DNA of 56,776 nt from JAVBMJ01 sp031552535. GTDB lineage: Bacteria; Bacteroidota; Bacteroidia; Bacteroidales; Rikenellaceae. A model generated the notes under the pieces. That model ran no database searches. It was given only the letters and a program-made list of their open reading frames with translations, and was not told where the DNA came from. Positions 34,810 through 44,379 of this stretch are shown piece after piece. The translations under genes were made by a program, and so were the position numbers. Each line of letters begins with the position of its first letter. The stretch's first letter is position 1. The stretch covers positions 1-56,776 of the forward strand of contig JAVBMJ010000013.1 in assembly GCA_031552535.1 (NCBI GenBank), given 5' to 3'.

Positions 34810-35799
34810 ATGTATTCTTTCCGGACCGAAATACAGTCGCCTGTTTACGACTTCAGGGTAGGCTACGGCATGCATGGCTTTACGATAGGGTCGTGTTTCG
34901 CCGGTAACATATTGCGCAAGCTGGACGAAGCCAGGTTCCAGGTGTCGGGAAATCCTGCGGGTGTGCTTTACAATCCGTTTTCCATAGCCTCGACTATCGA
35001 ATCGCTCGACCGTGGCAGGGTATTCACCATAGATGATCTCGGGTGCTACAACGGGCTGTGGTTCAGTTTTGCACACCACGGTTCGTTTTCGTCCGCCGAC
35101 CCCGTGGAGGTGCTGGAGCGTATCACCACGGCAATGGCAGGCGGGGCGGAGGCATTGCACAGGTCGGATTATGTTATCATAACGTTAGGAACGGCGTGGG
35201 TCTACGAACAGATCTCCACGGGACAGGTAGTGGCTAACTGCCATAAACTTCCCGCACGTGAATTCCGGCGTCGGCGTCTCTCCGTGGCTGACATATGCCT
35301 GCGATTCGCGCCGTTGCTGGAGGGCTGTCTGGCGGGTAAAAAAATTATATTCACTGTCAGTCCGATACGGCATCTGGGTGACGGGATGGCCGAGAACACA
35401 CTTAGCAAGTCGACATTGGTCGTTGCGGTTCACGATATGGTGGAACTATATGGCAATTGTGTCTATTTCCCCGCCTACGAGATCATGATGGACGATCTGC
35501 GGGACTACCGTTTCTATGGCGACGACATGACACATCCTTCGCCGCAGGCTATAGATTATATCTGGGAGATATTCCGGCGCAGTTTTATGGACGGGCGTAC
35601 GGTTGCACTTACGGAACGTATAGGAAAGGTAGTGCGGGCTGCGTCGCACCGCGTAATACACCCCGGCAGCGATGCACACAGGCGCTTTGCGGAGGGTGTA
35701 TTGCGTGAAATGGAATTGCTGAAGAAGGAGTGCCCCGGTGCGGATTTCAGCAAGGAGGAGGCGCTTATGGCATGTGGCATCGTGGCGCCGGCAAAATAA
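34810..35799 (+). CDS. GSCFA domain-containing protein
   Basis: A 329-residue cytosolic protein (no signal peptide). FTIGSCFAGNILRKLDEARF carries the name-giving G-S-C-F-A motif near residue 27, and YNPFSIASTI, VITLGTAWVYE and TVSPIRHLGDG follow; this is an SGNH/GDSL-like hydrolase fold in which Gly-Ser acts as the nucleophile position (family knowledge). Substrate unknown. The downstream zinc-ribbon gene starts 4 bp after the stop, so they are co-transcribed. Confidence 0.92.
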   Translation: MYSFRTEIQSPVYDFRVGYGMHGFTIGSCFAGNILRKLDEARFQVSGNPAGVLYNPFSIASTIESLDRGRVFTIDDLGCYNGLWFSFAHHGSFSSADPVEVLERITTAMAGGAEALHRSDYVIITLGTAWVYEQISTGQVVANCHKLPAREFRRRRLSVADICLRFAPLLEGCLAGKKIIFTVSPIRHLGDGMAENTLSKSTLVVAVHDMVELYGNCVYFPAYEIMMDDLRDYRFYGDDMTHPSPQAIDYIWEIFRRSFMDGRTVALTERIGKVVRAASHRVIHPGSDAHRRFAEGVLREMELLKKECPGADFSKEEALMACGIVAPAK

Positions 35800-35803
35800 A
35801 ATA

Positions 35804-36130
35804 ATGATGAAAAGGAGTTTCGTTTGTCCCGGTTGCGGGGCGCAGGTAAAGTTTCCCGTGGCATGGATATTGGGGGTCGAAGTGGTGTTTGCGTGCGGCG
35901 GATGCGGCAAGCGTTTTAAAACAGGGTACAAGATGGGAGCTTTGCTTATGGGGCTTTCGCTTGCCGTATCATTAGGGATAGCCAATCTGGCCGTATGGCT
36001 TTTTTCGTCGGTGTCGATGCCTCTGTTTGTAGTTGCTGCAATTCCTCTGTGGGTGTTGTTGGGGTTTTACAGCCGCAGCCTGTACTTCCGGCAACGCTGG
36101 TCGGGAAAAAAAGCCAAACCCAAGCCATAG
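35804..36130 (+). CDS. Small zinc-ribbon membrane protein
   Basis: A 108-residue protein. The start at 35804 is chosen because the zinc ribbon begins immediately (MMKRSFVCPGCGAQVKFPVA); a longer frame from 35738 overlaps GSCFA out of frame. Two Cys pairs, CPGCG (about 8-11) and CGGCG (about 31-34), form a probable MJ0042-like zinc finger, followed by two membrane helices (about 43-65 and 68-86) and a basic tail (RQRWSGKKAKPKP). It is probably an inner-membrane protein with a cytoplasmic zinc domain. Function unknown; coupled to GSCFA. Confidence 0.8.
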   Translation: MMKRSFVCPGCGAQVKFPVAWILGVEVVFACGGCGKRFKTGYKMGALLMGLSLAVSLGIANLAVWLFSSVSMPLFVVAAIPLWVLLGFYSRSLYFRQRWSGKKAKPKP

Positions 36131-36717
36131 GCGTTCCGGAATAATATCGATAGCTTACGAAGTGTAAATTATTTCAATTGCATTACGCAACGTTGTAAAT
36201 TTCAACACAATTATACTAAAAGGTCCTCCTCTCCTGTTATATATAGCAAACAGGCCCGGCGGATGGTAGTTGCTTCGTGACAATTTTTATCGGCAAAAAG
36301 TGCCTGAATTGCAATAATTGCCGTAATACCTGCTGGTTTAAAGACGTATTTAATGCTGCTAAGTTATTTTTTTTGACTCGAAAATCGAAAAAATTAATGC
36401 TGATCGAAATATGGTGTCGTGCCGAATCAATCCGCTGATTATTAATTTATTAGATCAATGAAATGGGTGCTAAAAATGTTTTCCAAAAGAAAATATTTCG
36501 ATGCCTGAAAATAAATTCGCGTCATTTCTCGACGCATAATGCTTATTATTAATGTGTTATGCCTGATTGTGAAGTTTGGTCCTGAAAAGTGTTTTTTGCC
36601 GAAAATCATATAAAATAAATAGTGAAATTTGCAAGGTGTTGTTAGTTGATATACGAATACCTACATTTGCCAACGGAAATGAACGTAAGAAGGTGACAAT
36701 TAAAAACTAAGAGAAAT
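36131..36717. other. AT-rich 587-bp intergenic region before the LruC gene
   Basis: Clearly more AT-rich than the surrounding genes, with homopolymer A/T runs and no plausible reading frame. It ends in the LruC promoter. No repeat family member was seen in it. The length and composition could indicate a regulated leader or foreign DNA. Confidence 0.6.
36639..36669 (+). promoter_or_regulatory. Promoter of the LruC lipoprotein gene
   Basis: TTG (36639-36641), 20-bp spacer, TACATTTG (36662-36669). It leaves a roughly 45-bp leader to the start codon. Confidence 0.65.
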
Positions 36718-38727
36718 ATGAAAAGAGTATTGATATTATTTTCCGCTGTGATCTTCGCCGGCTCGCTTGCGGGTTGTCTGAGAAAAGACGACTATGTCGA
36801 CCCGTCGATCAAAGACCAGTTTTTTGATTTTTCCAACACCCATCTGGTAAATATGCTCGTTGACTACAACCTCAGGTTGGAGGCAGCTCCCGCCGGAAGT
36901 CAGCGTAACGCAGGTGTGGATTTCGATGTTTATATCGAAAATCCATACACTACGCAGAATATCGGCGGGTTCAATTTCGATGTCAAAAGAGAAGACCTGA
37001 ATCCGGTATTTCACGCCATAGCCGATGCTTCGGGCAAGTTCCAGGGTGACGTGTCGTTGCCTACTTATGTTAAAAAGGTTTACCTGTGTTCCAATTATTA
37101 CGGCGTACCCGCAGTAATGGAGGCCGATGTAGTGAATAACGGGATAACGGTGAATCTTTCGGTTAATAGCCGCTCGACTTCACCGACCACCAGGACCGGT
37201 ACCGTCCCCAACGGTTTCAGCACCCTGGGAGGCTGGGACGGATACGGCAAACCCGATTATCTGGCTCCGCGCGTGAACCTGCCCGCATTCCTTTTCGACG
37301 ATGCGATGTATTCGCTGCCCGACGAGAGATACGTACGCTCGGAATATCTCGGTAATTCAGAGGTCAACACTATCAGGACCAAGGAAGCCACGACGGTCAA
37401 CATGGTATTCGTACACCAGGGGGGGCAGTTCCTCAACACCGTAGGTTACTATACTTATCCCACCGGTAACCCTCCCGCAACGGTGGCTGATATACAGAAG
37501 CGTACCATAGCATTCCCCGATGCGGCTTACGCGGGTCCTAAAGGTTCTCTTGCCAGCGGCGACAACGTGCAGCTGAAATATTGGAACGGGACGCAATATG
37601 TCGACGAGTTCCCGGCAAATACTACTATCGCGTTTTTTATAATCACCAACGCGTTCAATGTCGGAAGCGGTAACATTACCTATTCGGGTGGCCCGATCAA
37701 CATGGTGCTCTACTCTGATTCTTACCTCAACACATCTGTTACAGACAGCCGCAAACAGCATAACGTGGCTATGTGGGACAGGGATCGCAAGGTGATTGTA
37801 GTGGGCTTTGAAGATATACGTCGCGACGCAGACCAGTACAGGCCCTATAATGACAGCGACTTCAACGACGTTATATTCTATATGACAGGTAAATTCGTCG
37901 ATGACAACCCGCCGCTGATTCCCGATCCGACTCCGGGTCCCGATCCCGACGAAAACTACTTCACGGTTGAAGGGCTGCTCGCTTTCGAGGACTTGTGGCC
38001 ATACTCCGGCGACTACGATATGAATGACCTTGCCATAGAATACAATTCGAAGGTTTACAGGGATGCCAATAATAAGGTTACGAAAATAGTGGATACGTTC
38101 TATCCCAAGTGGACCGGAGCGTCTTACAAAAATGCTTTCGGTTATCAGTTGGGTATAGACCCGTCGAAGATAAAGAGTGCCAACATCGAAACTACATACC
38201 CCGGCACGTTCTCCAACTTCAACAGGGATTCGAAGTTCCTCGAAATAGGCCAGAGCAAAGCCACTTTCATCCTGTTCGAAAACATGAACGATGTCATGGG
38301 TACGGAGGAAGGACCGGTATCGGATCCGAGGCGTAACAGCAAAGCAGGGTTGTATACTTTCAAGGTCACTTACGAGTTGACCAGCCCCACGTCGATCAAC
38401 GATATTACGTTCCCTCCATACAATCCGTTCATTGTTGCCGAGGTGCCTAATAACATTGGTCGCAAGGAGGTGCACCTGCCTAACTATAAGCCCACTGATG
38501 CTGCGGCACTTAACCTTTTCCGCACAGGCCAGGACCGTTCGATATTCCAGATAGGGGTTTACTATGTGGCTGATAGTGATTTCCCATTCGCTATCCATAT
38601 TCCGCGCAACGACTTCTTCCTGCCTAAAGAGACTCAGCGTATAGACCTGGTTTATCCGCGCTTCTCGAACTGGGTTGCCTCCAGGGGACAGCAAAATGCC
38701 GACTGGTATATGTATCCTGCCAACTGA
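36718..38727 (+). CDS. LruC domain lipoprotein (DUF4114 plus DUF4842-like)
   Basis: A 669-residue outer-membrane or surface lipoprotein: signal peptide with lipobox LAGC (Cys20). Residues about 1-290 are a beta-rich, poorly conserved region. About 300-395 resemble DUF4114 and end in DSDFNDVIFYMTG. A Pro/Asp linker (PDPTPGPDPDEN) leads to the LruC/DUF4842 region (about 410-665) starting FEDLWPYSGDYDMNDLAIEY. The two D-x-D-x-N-D motifs, one in each domain, look like calcium-loop residues (inference). LruC was named in Leptospira; the role is unknown. The gene has its own strong promoter after a 587-bp AT-rich gap. Confidence 0.85.
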   Translation: MKRVLILFSAVIFAGSLAGCLRKDDYVDPSIKDQFFDFSNTHLVNMLVDYNLRLEAAPAGSQRNAGVDFDVYIENPYTTQNIGGFNFDVKREDLNPVFHAIADASGKFQGDVSLPTYVKKVYLCSNYYGVPAVMEADVVNNGITVNLSVNSRSTSPTTRTGTVPNGFSTLGGWDGYGKPDYLAPRVNLPAFLFDDAMYSLPDERYVRSEYLGNSEVNTIRTKEATTVNMVFVHQGGQFLNTVGYYTYPTGNPPATVADIQKRTIAFPDAAYAGPKGSLASGDNVQLKYWNGTQYVDEFPANTTIAFFIITNAFNVGSGNITYSGGPINMVLYSDSYLNTSVTDSRKQHNVAMWDRDRKVIVVGFEDIRRDADQYRPYNDSDFNDVIFYMTGKFVDDNPPLIPDPTPGPDPDENYFTVEGLLAFEDLWPYSGDYDMNDLAIEYNSKVYRDANNKVTKIVDTFYPKWTGASYKNAFGYQLGIDPSKIKSANIETTYPGTFSNFNRDSKFLEIGQSKATFILFENMNDVMGTEEGPVSDPRRNSKAGLYTFKVTYELTSPTSINDITFPPYNPFIVAEVPNNIGRKEVHLPNYKPTDAAALNLFRTGQDRSIFQIGVYYVADSDFPFAIHIPRNDFFLPKETQRIDLVYPRFSNWVASRGQQNADWYMYPAN

Positions 38728-38741
38728 TATTTCATAGATTA

Positions 38742-38786
38742 AGAAACTGTTTAAAATAATTTCGGTAATATTTTTAAACAATTTCT
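38742..38786. repeat. Intact short two-ended repeat (45 bp), family A type
   Basis: Begins AGAAACTGTTTAAAATAAT and ends GGTAATATTTTTAAACAATTTCT: the two ends of a family A element joined, without the interior. It sits 15 bp after the LruC stop. Copies at 19891-20100 (split) and 30952-30993 share the form. Confidence 0.7.
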
Positions 38787-38789
38787 AAG

Positions 38790-38858
38790 AATCCGTCCTA
38801 TATGAACTGCACCCCAAAGGTTGAGTACTTTTGGGGTGCAACTCATATAGGGCGGATT
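38790..38858. repeat. Palindrome with IS3-like ends
   Basis: Outer arms ATCCGTCCTATATGA (38791-38805) and its near-complement ending 38857; inner CTGCACCCCAAA against TTTGGGGTGCA. It is the same plan as 24131-24240: two facing CCCCAAA ends with no transposase. It could end the LruC transcript. Confidence 0.6.
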
Positions 38859-39050
38859 TGCGTTATTTTATAAAACCATCTTTCACGCTTCTTCACCAGA
38901 TATTTCATGATCCTTCTGTGAAATATATATGGATATTTTCTCAGTGTGATTTTTATTTGTGTCACAATCATTGGCTCGCTCGCAATCTGCAGGTTGACAC
39001 GTGTATGTCGTTGGAGTGCTCCCGCTGGCCTTATTCATTTTGCCATCTGT
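38859..39050. other. Intergenic stretch with no recognised feature
   Basis: Between the palindrome and the doxX promoter; no reading frame, repeat or hairpin was recognised. Confidence 0.5.
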
Positions 39051-39083
39051 TTTGCGGATTAAACCGAAAAATGGTATCTTTAT
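39051..39083 (+). promoter_or_regulatory. Probable doxX promoter
   Basis: TTTG (39051-39054), 21-bp spacer, TATCTTTA (39076-39083), one mismatch from TAnnTTTG. The leader to the start is about 115 bp. Confidence 0.5.
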
Positions 39084-39199
39084 TGGCAAATGGTACGCCT
39101 ATTGCTATATAAAGCACAAAAAACAAAACCATTCCGGCGCAACGTCCCTGTCGGCAACATTCAGGAGGCTCACTCCCGGAACCAAGCACATTTTCCGCT

Positions 39200-39628
39200 A
39201 TGAAAAATTTTCTTATTTTCGGATCATCACCATCGGCAGCCGTATCGTCATGCATGCTTATGCTGTTAAGACTGTTTGTTGCAGCAATGATGCTGACCCA
39301 CGGAATGGCCAAGTTGATCTCATTCGGCCAGATGCAAAACGTATTTCCCGATCCGATTGGCATAGGGCCGGCAGCGTCGCTCGTATTGGCAATCCTGGCC
39401 GAAGTGGGATGCTCCCTGCTGATAGCCGTAGGACTATTCACACGCCTTGCAACAGGAGTCCTGATCATAAATATGAGTGTGGCAGCCTTCATCGCACACG
39501 CTGGCGACCCGTTCGCAACACGTGAACTGGCAATATTTTACCTTGGACTTTATATATACATATTCTTTACGGGGGCCGGACCGATATCTGCCGATAATTT
39601 GTTCTTCTCCGTAAATAAAAAACGATAG
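39200..39628 (+). CDS. DoxX family membrane protein
   Basis: A 142-residue inner-membrane protein with four helices. LLRLFVAAMMLTHGMAKLIS and ILAEVGCSLLIAVGLFTRLA match the DoxX pattern, with MSVAAFIAHAGDPF and a last helix (FYLGLYIYIFFTGAG). The family is linked to quinone or redox membrane processes, but the exact role is unknown. Codons 10-20 are polar, so a later start at the MLMLLRL segment is possible. The stop is followed 5 bp later by a solo repeat end (39633-39645). Confidence 0.82.
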   Translation: MKNFLIFGSSPSAAVSSCMLMLLRLFVAAMMLTHGMAKLISFGQMQNVFPDPIGIGPAASLVLAILAEVGCSLLIAVGLFTRLATGVLIINMSVAAFIAHAGDPFATRELAIFYLGLYIYIFFTGAGPISADNLFFSVNKKR

Positions 39629-39632
39629 TTTT

Positions 39633-39645
39633 AGAAACTGTTTCT
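39633..39645. repeat. Solo family A repeat end
   Basis: AGAAACTGTTTCT, matching the terminus of family A elements; no matching second end was found nearby. Confidence 0.4.
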
Positions 39646-39675
39646 CAGTTATACGATTTCCAACTTATACACTCT

Positions 39676-39747
39676 TTCGAACCGACGCCCGAACGATGGC
39701 AGAACTGGAACGGGTTCCGCTCACCATCGTTCGGGCATCGGTTCGAA
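39676..39747. terminator. Strong hairpin between doxX and the TamB gene
   Basis: Arms TTCGAACCGACGCCCGAACG (39676-39695, continuing to 39699) and 39724-39747 pair over 24 bases with one mismatch; loop of 24 bases. There is no clear T-run. It could end doxX or affect TamB expression. Confidence 0.6.
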
Positions 39748-39792
39748 TGGCGGCAGTTGACTGCACAATAAAGCTACTGTTACCCTGCTACG

Positions 39793-42700
39793 ATGAGGCG
39801 GTTTTTAAAATATTTATTTATAATCTTTGGGCTGGTTGTTTTGCTGCCTTTGGTTATATATATCCCTTCGGTACAGGATTTTGTATCCGGGAAGGCGGTC
39901 GAGGCAGCAGAGCGCGCCACGGGGATGAGAGTCTCTTTGGACGAGGTGTCGTTGCGTTTCCCCTTGAGGTTTGGACTGGAAGGGGTTGTGGTGGCGGTTC
40001 CGGGTGGAGATACAGTTTTTTCATGCCGTGAGATTACGTTGGGCGTGGCATTGCTGCCTTTGTTTAAGAAGGAGGTGGAGGTTACGCGGTTCAGGTTACG
40101 TGATGCAGGTGTAAATTACGCAGACTCTACCGCGGGTTTCGGAATCATGGCCTGTGTCGGCGAGTTATCGCTTAGAGCGGATCGCATTTACCTGGGCCGT
40201 GATTCGGTGAATTTGCCTGAGATTTCATTATCCGGGGCAAAGGTATCGTTGGCCCTTTCGCCGCAGCCCGACACTACATCCGGCGGAGGGTTTACGTGGA
40301 AATTCAATGTAGCGACGGTTACGCTCGAAAATATTGCTTACGACATGACTATTTCAGACAGTCTCGGTGTCGTGTCGATGTCGGCTTATGTGGGACGCGG
40401 AGTGGTGCGCGACGGGTCGGTCGATCTTGCGGAAGGGGAGATTACGGCCAGTTCGCTGGAAGTCCTCGGGTCATCAGTGAGTTATACCGCGCCGGGTGGT
40501 AAAGGGACGGCTAAGGGATTCGATCCGGCAAATATAGCGGTATCGGGATTGACGGTCCGGGCAGACTCGATTTACAGCCGGGGACCGGAAATTGCCGCAA
40601 CTATAAAGGCGTTAGCTTTAACAGAGCGTTCAGGGCTGGAAATAAGCGGGATGAAAGGTGGATTCAGGATGGATTCGACGGGATATGACCTGCACAATAT
40701 GAACGTGCGCACTTCGCTATCCTCGCTCTCTGCGGACGGGCATGCCGATGCGGGTGTATTCCGCGGCGATTACGACGCGAAAGCGGCGTTGAAACTGACA
40801 GCCGACGTAGATTTTGGCGAGATACTCGATATTTACGACATCCCTTTGCTGAGGAAGATAGCCGGCCGTATGAAGGCCAGTGTGGTGGCAGATGCTTCGG
40901 GAACTTTAGCGGCTCTCGACCTGCGGACGTTGGCGCTCTATTCGCCGCGGCGTTTCGACGTCAGTGTTTCGGGCAAGTCGCTTTCCCTGGCCGGTAACAG
41001 AATGGTTTCGGGAGAATTGGCGCTGGAGGCTTCATTATGGGATATATCGTTTCTGGAGTTTTTTTTAAGGGATGCGGCGCTTGATAAAACCATCGCAATA
41101 CCGCGTAATGTGACACTGGCCGGGACTTTGCGGGCCGCTGCGAATAGTTATGCAGCCAACCTGAGCCTTTCGTCGCCGTCGCTGGGCAGGTTGGATATCG
41201 ACGCAGGGATTATTTCCGGCAGTGAGAATTACAATGCGACGATCAGGGGGCATAATTTCGACATAGGCCGGATGGTGAAAATCGACACTATAGGCCGGGC
41301 CACATTCGAGTTGCATGCACACGGCCAGGGCTTCAGGTTACTGGAGCGTGGCAATCATGCGTCGGCCGATATGCGTATAGCTTCAGCATATTTTCGTCGC
41401 CACGACTACCGCGATGTGGTTTTGAGTGCCGGTCTGGACGGAAACCGTGCAGTGGTGAAGCTCGACAGCCGTGACAATGCAGCCACAATACAACTGAAGG
41501 CCGATGGAATAGTCATGCACGACCGGCTGAACGCCGATGTAAAAGCCTCTGTCGACAGCGCCGACCTCTACAGGCTCGGGTTCTCACCGTCGCCGCTGGT
41601 TGTGACCACTTCGGCGGATCTTCATGTGGCGGCGGTTTGGGGGCGCAGTTACCTCCTGCAGGGTGCATTGCAGGACATGGCTCTGAGAACTTACACTTAT
41701 GCCGATACTGTGGATTTTGCAACAATCGGATTGCGTTCCGATGACCAGCACACCAATTTAGAGGTAAAGGGAGGCGATCTGGACGTTGCAGTCGATGCCG
41801 GTGCAGGGATAATGGCACTGGGAGACGCCTTTGGGACGTTAGCGGCCGAGATCTCGCAACAAGCCGGGCGTCGTATGATAGATGTTGCGACATTGGCTTC
41901 GACCGTACCTCCGTTCAGTGCCAGGATAACTGCCGGGCGGCTTAATCCGCTGAGTCGTTATCTAAGCCGGATGGGAATCGACTACCACGACCTTACCATA
42001 AATGCTTTGTCCGACGGAAAGGTGCGTACCGATGTCCGTGTGATCGGATTACAGAGCGGCTCTGTAACGGTCGACAGTGTAAGTCTGTATGTGATGTTGG
42101 GCGATAGTGTGCGTTACGACCTGCGTCTTGCCAACGCCCCGTTCCGGGGGAATGAAAACCTCGCCCTGGTCACTCTGTCGGGCTATGCCGTTGGCAATAT
42201 TGCAACTGCGAATCTCCGTCAGCAAAATCGTAGCGGCCAGACGGGAATGGCGATGGATCTGGCGGCCACGCTTCACGATACGGTGGTGCGGCTGGAGATC
42301 GCCTCGCCGCAGATCGTGCTCGGATATTCACCGTGGAATGTGACCTCGCGCAACTATATTGATGTTTATAAATCCGGACGGCTGAGTCCCGATATAGAAC
42401 TATCGTCGGGACGCCAGCGGATAGCTTTCGCTCCACATGAAGGGGCTGACGAGGAGATAAAACTGCTGTTGCAGAAAGTCGACCTTGCCGGATTGTTGCG
42501 TCCGCTGCCCGAAGCTCCGCCGCTGGAAGGTGTGCTATCGGCATCGTTTATGCTGGAATATGCCCCGGGAATTGCTCTTAAAGGCGAACTTACGGTGGAT
42601 TCTATGCGTTACAACCGCTACCCGTTGGGAGACATTTCTGCCGGAGCAAGCTATGGCCCGGACACCGGTGGCAGCAAAAAGATAGACCTTAAACTATTGT

Positions 42701-44379
42701 TTGGCGGTGTGCCGTCGGTTATGTTGTCCGGGCGATACGATCCACGGGCTGTTTCGTCGCTTTCGCTATCCGTGGACGTGCCGTCGTTGCCGCTGTCGGT
42801 TGCCAACGCGTTTATTCCCGATCATACGGTAGCGTTGGACGGAGCGTTGAAGGGGGGCATGAGGATTGTCGGGACACCATCCAATCCATTGATAGACGGA
42901 GAATTGTATTTTGACGACGGACGGATTGTGATCCCTATGGCCGCGTCGCGGTTCTTGCTCGACAACCGGCGTATCGCCATCTCACGTAGCAGGCTGACAC
43001 TCGATAACTTTATGGTTACGGCAGCCGACAAAAGTACGCTTTCGCTCGACGGGTGGGTCGATATGAGCAATACGGCACGAATCGAGACAGACGTGAGGGT
43101 CCGCGCTACAGATTTTCAGGTAGTCAATGTTCCCCGCGGAAACGGTACCGAACTCTATGGAAAAGCGTACGTCGACCTCGAAGCGAGCGCATCGGGCCGG
43201 GCCGATGCGCTGAAAGTGCGTGGGCAGATCCACCTTTTGGGCGGCACCGATGTAGTATATGTGGTGCAGGACTCGCCGCTGGAGGTAAAAAGCCGAAGCA
43301 AAGGTTTGTTGGAGTTCATATCGTTTGCCGACTCCATACCGATCTACCTCCCTCCGGACAAGGAAAAGGTTAATGTGTCGGGGATGGATGTCCTTGCTTC
43401 GGTGGAGATAGACCCGCGGGTGCAGATGTCGATGCTGCTCACTCCTGAAGGCAGCGATAAAATCACACTTGGCGGCGGTGGCACGGTGACTTACTCCCTC
43501 GACCGGCAAGGTAACAGCCGCTTTGCTGGACGCTATGTGCTCGACGGTGGCACGGTAAGTTACGCGCCGCCGTTGATTTCGGCTAAAGAATTTGCCATAA
43601 CTCCCGGAAGTTTTGTGGAGTGGGGCGGGGAAATAGCCAACCCGACGGTCGATATCAAAGCCGTAGAGACTTTACGGTCGAGTGTTTCGGGCGAAAGCCA
43701 GGACTCGCGCCAGGTGACCTTCAATGTCATCATCCTGATCACGGGGCAACTCGAAGAGCTTGCCGTCGCGTTTGATATAGCCGCCCCCGACGATATAACG
43801 CTGGGCAACCAGATCGCTTCGATGACCCCGCAACAACGGGCTACCCAAGCAATGAATATGCTGATATACAATACATACACCGGTCCAGGCACAAGTGCCA
43901 AAGTAAATTCGTCGACGGCGGTCAACGCCTTTATAGAAAAAGAACTCAACACCTGGGCGCAAAATACACTGAAAAACGTAGACCTTGCTTTCGGGATCGA
44001 TACTTACGGGGTAGGCGACGAGGAGGGCCGGCGCACTGATTATTCTTACAAGGTATCGAAAAATTTGTTCGGTGACCGTGTGAAGGCTGTCGTCGGCGGC
44101 CGCCTGTCGACTGGCGACGACGTGGATGAGAATATGGCCCAGGACATCGTGGACGACATTTCTGTGGAATACCAGGTGTCGAAACGCGAGAACATGGTTA
44201 TCAAGGCGTTCAGGCATACCGATTATGAAAATATTGTCGAGGGTGAAGTGACCCAGACCGGATTCGGTTGGGTTGTACGAAAGAAACTTCGTAAACTTGC
44301 CGACATGTTCCGGTCGTCGAAGAAAGAAGTCACGGCCGAACCGGTGCCAGCAGCCAAACCCGTAGAGGATGAACGGTAG
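39793..44379 (+). CDS. tamB: TamB-like translocation/assembly module protein
   Basis: A 1528-residue AsmA/TamB-type envelope-spanning protein. An N-terminal signal anchor (about residues 4-25, YLFIIFGLVVLLPLVIYIPS) is followed by a very long stretch of repeating beta-strands that would form a hydrophobic groove (bridge-like lipid transfer or barrel assembly). The C-terminal about 400 residues (QIASMTPQQRATQAMNMLIY, TYGVGDEEGRRTDYSYKVSK) are the DUF490/TamB domain. No TamA homologue is adjacent; the only Omp85 barrel of the window is at 17469-18647. The stop codon TAG overlaps the first bases of a repeat end (44378). Confidence 0.92.
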   Translation: MRRFLKYLFIIFGLVVLLPLVIYIPSVQDFVSGKAVEAAERATGMRVSLDEVSLRFPLRFGLEGVVVAVPGGDTVFSCREITLGVALLPLFKKEVEVTRFRLRDAGVNYADSTAGFGIMACVGELSLRADRIYLGRDSVNLPEISLSGAKVSLALSPQPDTTSGGGFTWKFNVATVTLENIAYDMTISDSLGVVSMSAYVGRGVVRDGSVDLAEGEITASSLEVLGSSVSYTAPGGKGTAKGFDPANIAVSGLTVRADSIYSRGPEIAATIKALALTERSGLEISGMKGGFRMDSTGYDLHNMNVRTSLSSLSADGHADAGVFRGDYDAKAALKLTADVDFGEILDIYDIPLLRKIAGRMKASVVADASGTLAALDLRTLALYSPRRFDVSVSGKSLSLAGNRMVSGELALEASLWDISFLEFFLRDAALDKTIAIPRNVTLAGTLRAAANSYAANLSLSSPSLGRLDIDAGIISGSENYNATIRGHNFDIGRMVKIDTIGRATFELHAHGQGFRLLERGNHASADMRIASAYFRRHDYRDVVLSAGLDGNRAVVKLDSRDNAATIQLKADGIVMHDRLNADVKASVDSADLYRLGFSPSPLVVTTSADLHVAAVWGRSYLLQGALQDMALRTYTYADTVDFATIGLRSDDQHTNLEVKGGDLDVAVDAGAGIMALGDAFGTLAAEISQQAGRRMIDVATLASTVPPFSARITAGRLNPLSRYLSRMGIDYHDLTINALSDGKVRTDVRVIGLQSGSVTVDSVSLYVMLGDSVRYDLRLANAPFRGNENLALVTLSGYAVGNIATANLRQQNRSGQTGMAMDLAATLHDTVVRLEIASPQIVLGYSPWNVTSRNYIDVYKSGRLSPDIELSSGRQRIAFAPHEGADEEIKLLLQKVDLAGLLRPLPEAPPLEGVLSASFMLEYAPGIALKGELTVDSMRYNRYPLGDISAGASYGPDTGGSKKIDLKLLFGGVPSVMLSGRYDPRAVSSLSLSVDVPSLPLSVANAFIPDHTVALDGALKGGMRIVGTPSNPLIDGELYFDDGRIVIPMAASRFLLDNRRIAISRSRLTLDNFMVTAADKSTLSLDGWVDMSNTARIETDVRVRATDFQVVNVPRGNGTELYGKAYVDLEASASGRADALKVRGQIHLLGGTDVVYVVQDSPLEVKSRSKGLLEFISFADSIPIYLPPDKEKVNVSGMDVLASVEIDPRVQMSMLLTPEGSDKITLGGGGTVTYSLDRQGNSRFAGRYVLDGGTVSYAPPLISAKEFAITPGSFVEWGGEIANPTVDIKAVETLRSSVSGESQDSRQVTFNVIILITGQLEELAVAFDIAAPDDITLGNQIASMTPQQRATQAMNMLIYNTYTGPGTSAKVNSSTAVNAFIEKELNTWAQNTLKNVDLAFGIDTYGVGDEEGRRTDYSYKVSKNLFGDRVKAVVGGRLSTGDDVDENMAQDIVDDISVEYQVSKRENMVIKAFRHTDYENIVEGEVTQTGFGWVVRKKLRKLADMFRSSKKEVTAEPVPAAKPVEDER

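Noticed and set aside
39001..39525. Plus-strand frame overlapping doxX
   Set aside because: The product looks random, and doxX in another frame has clear helices and family motifs.
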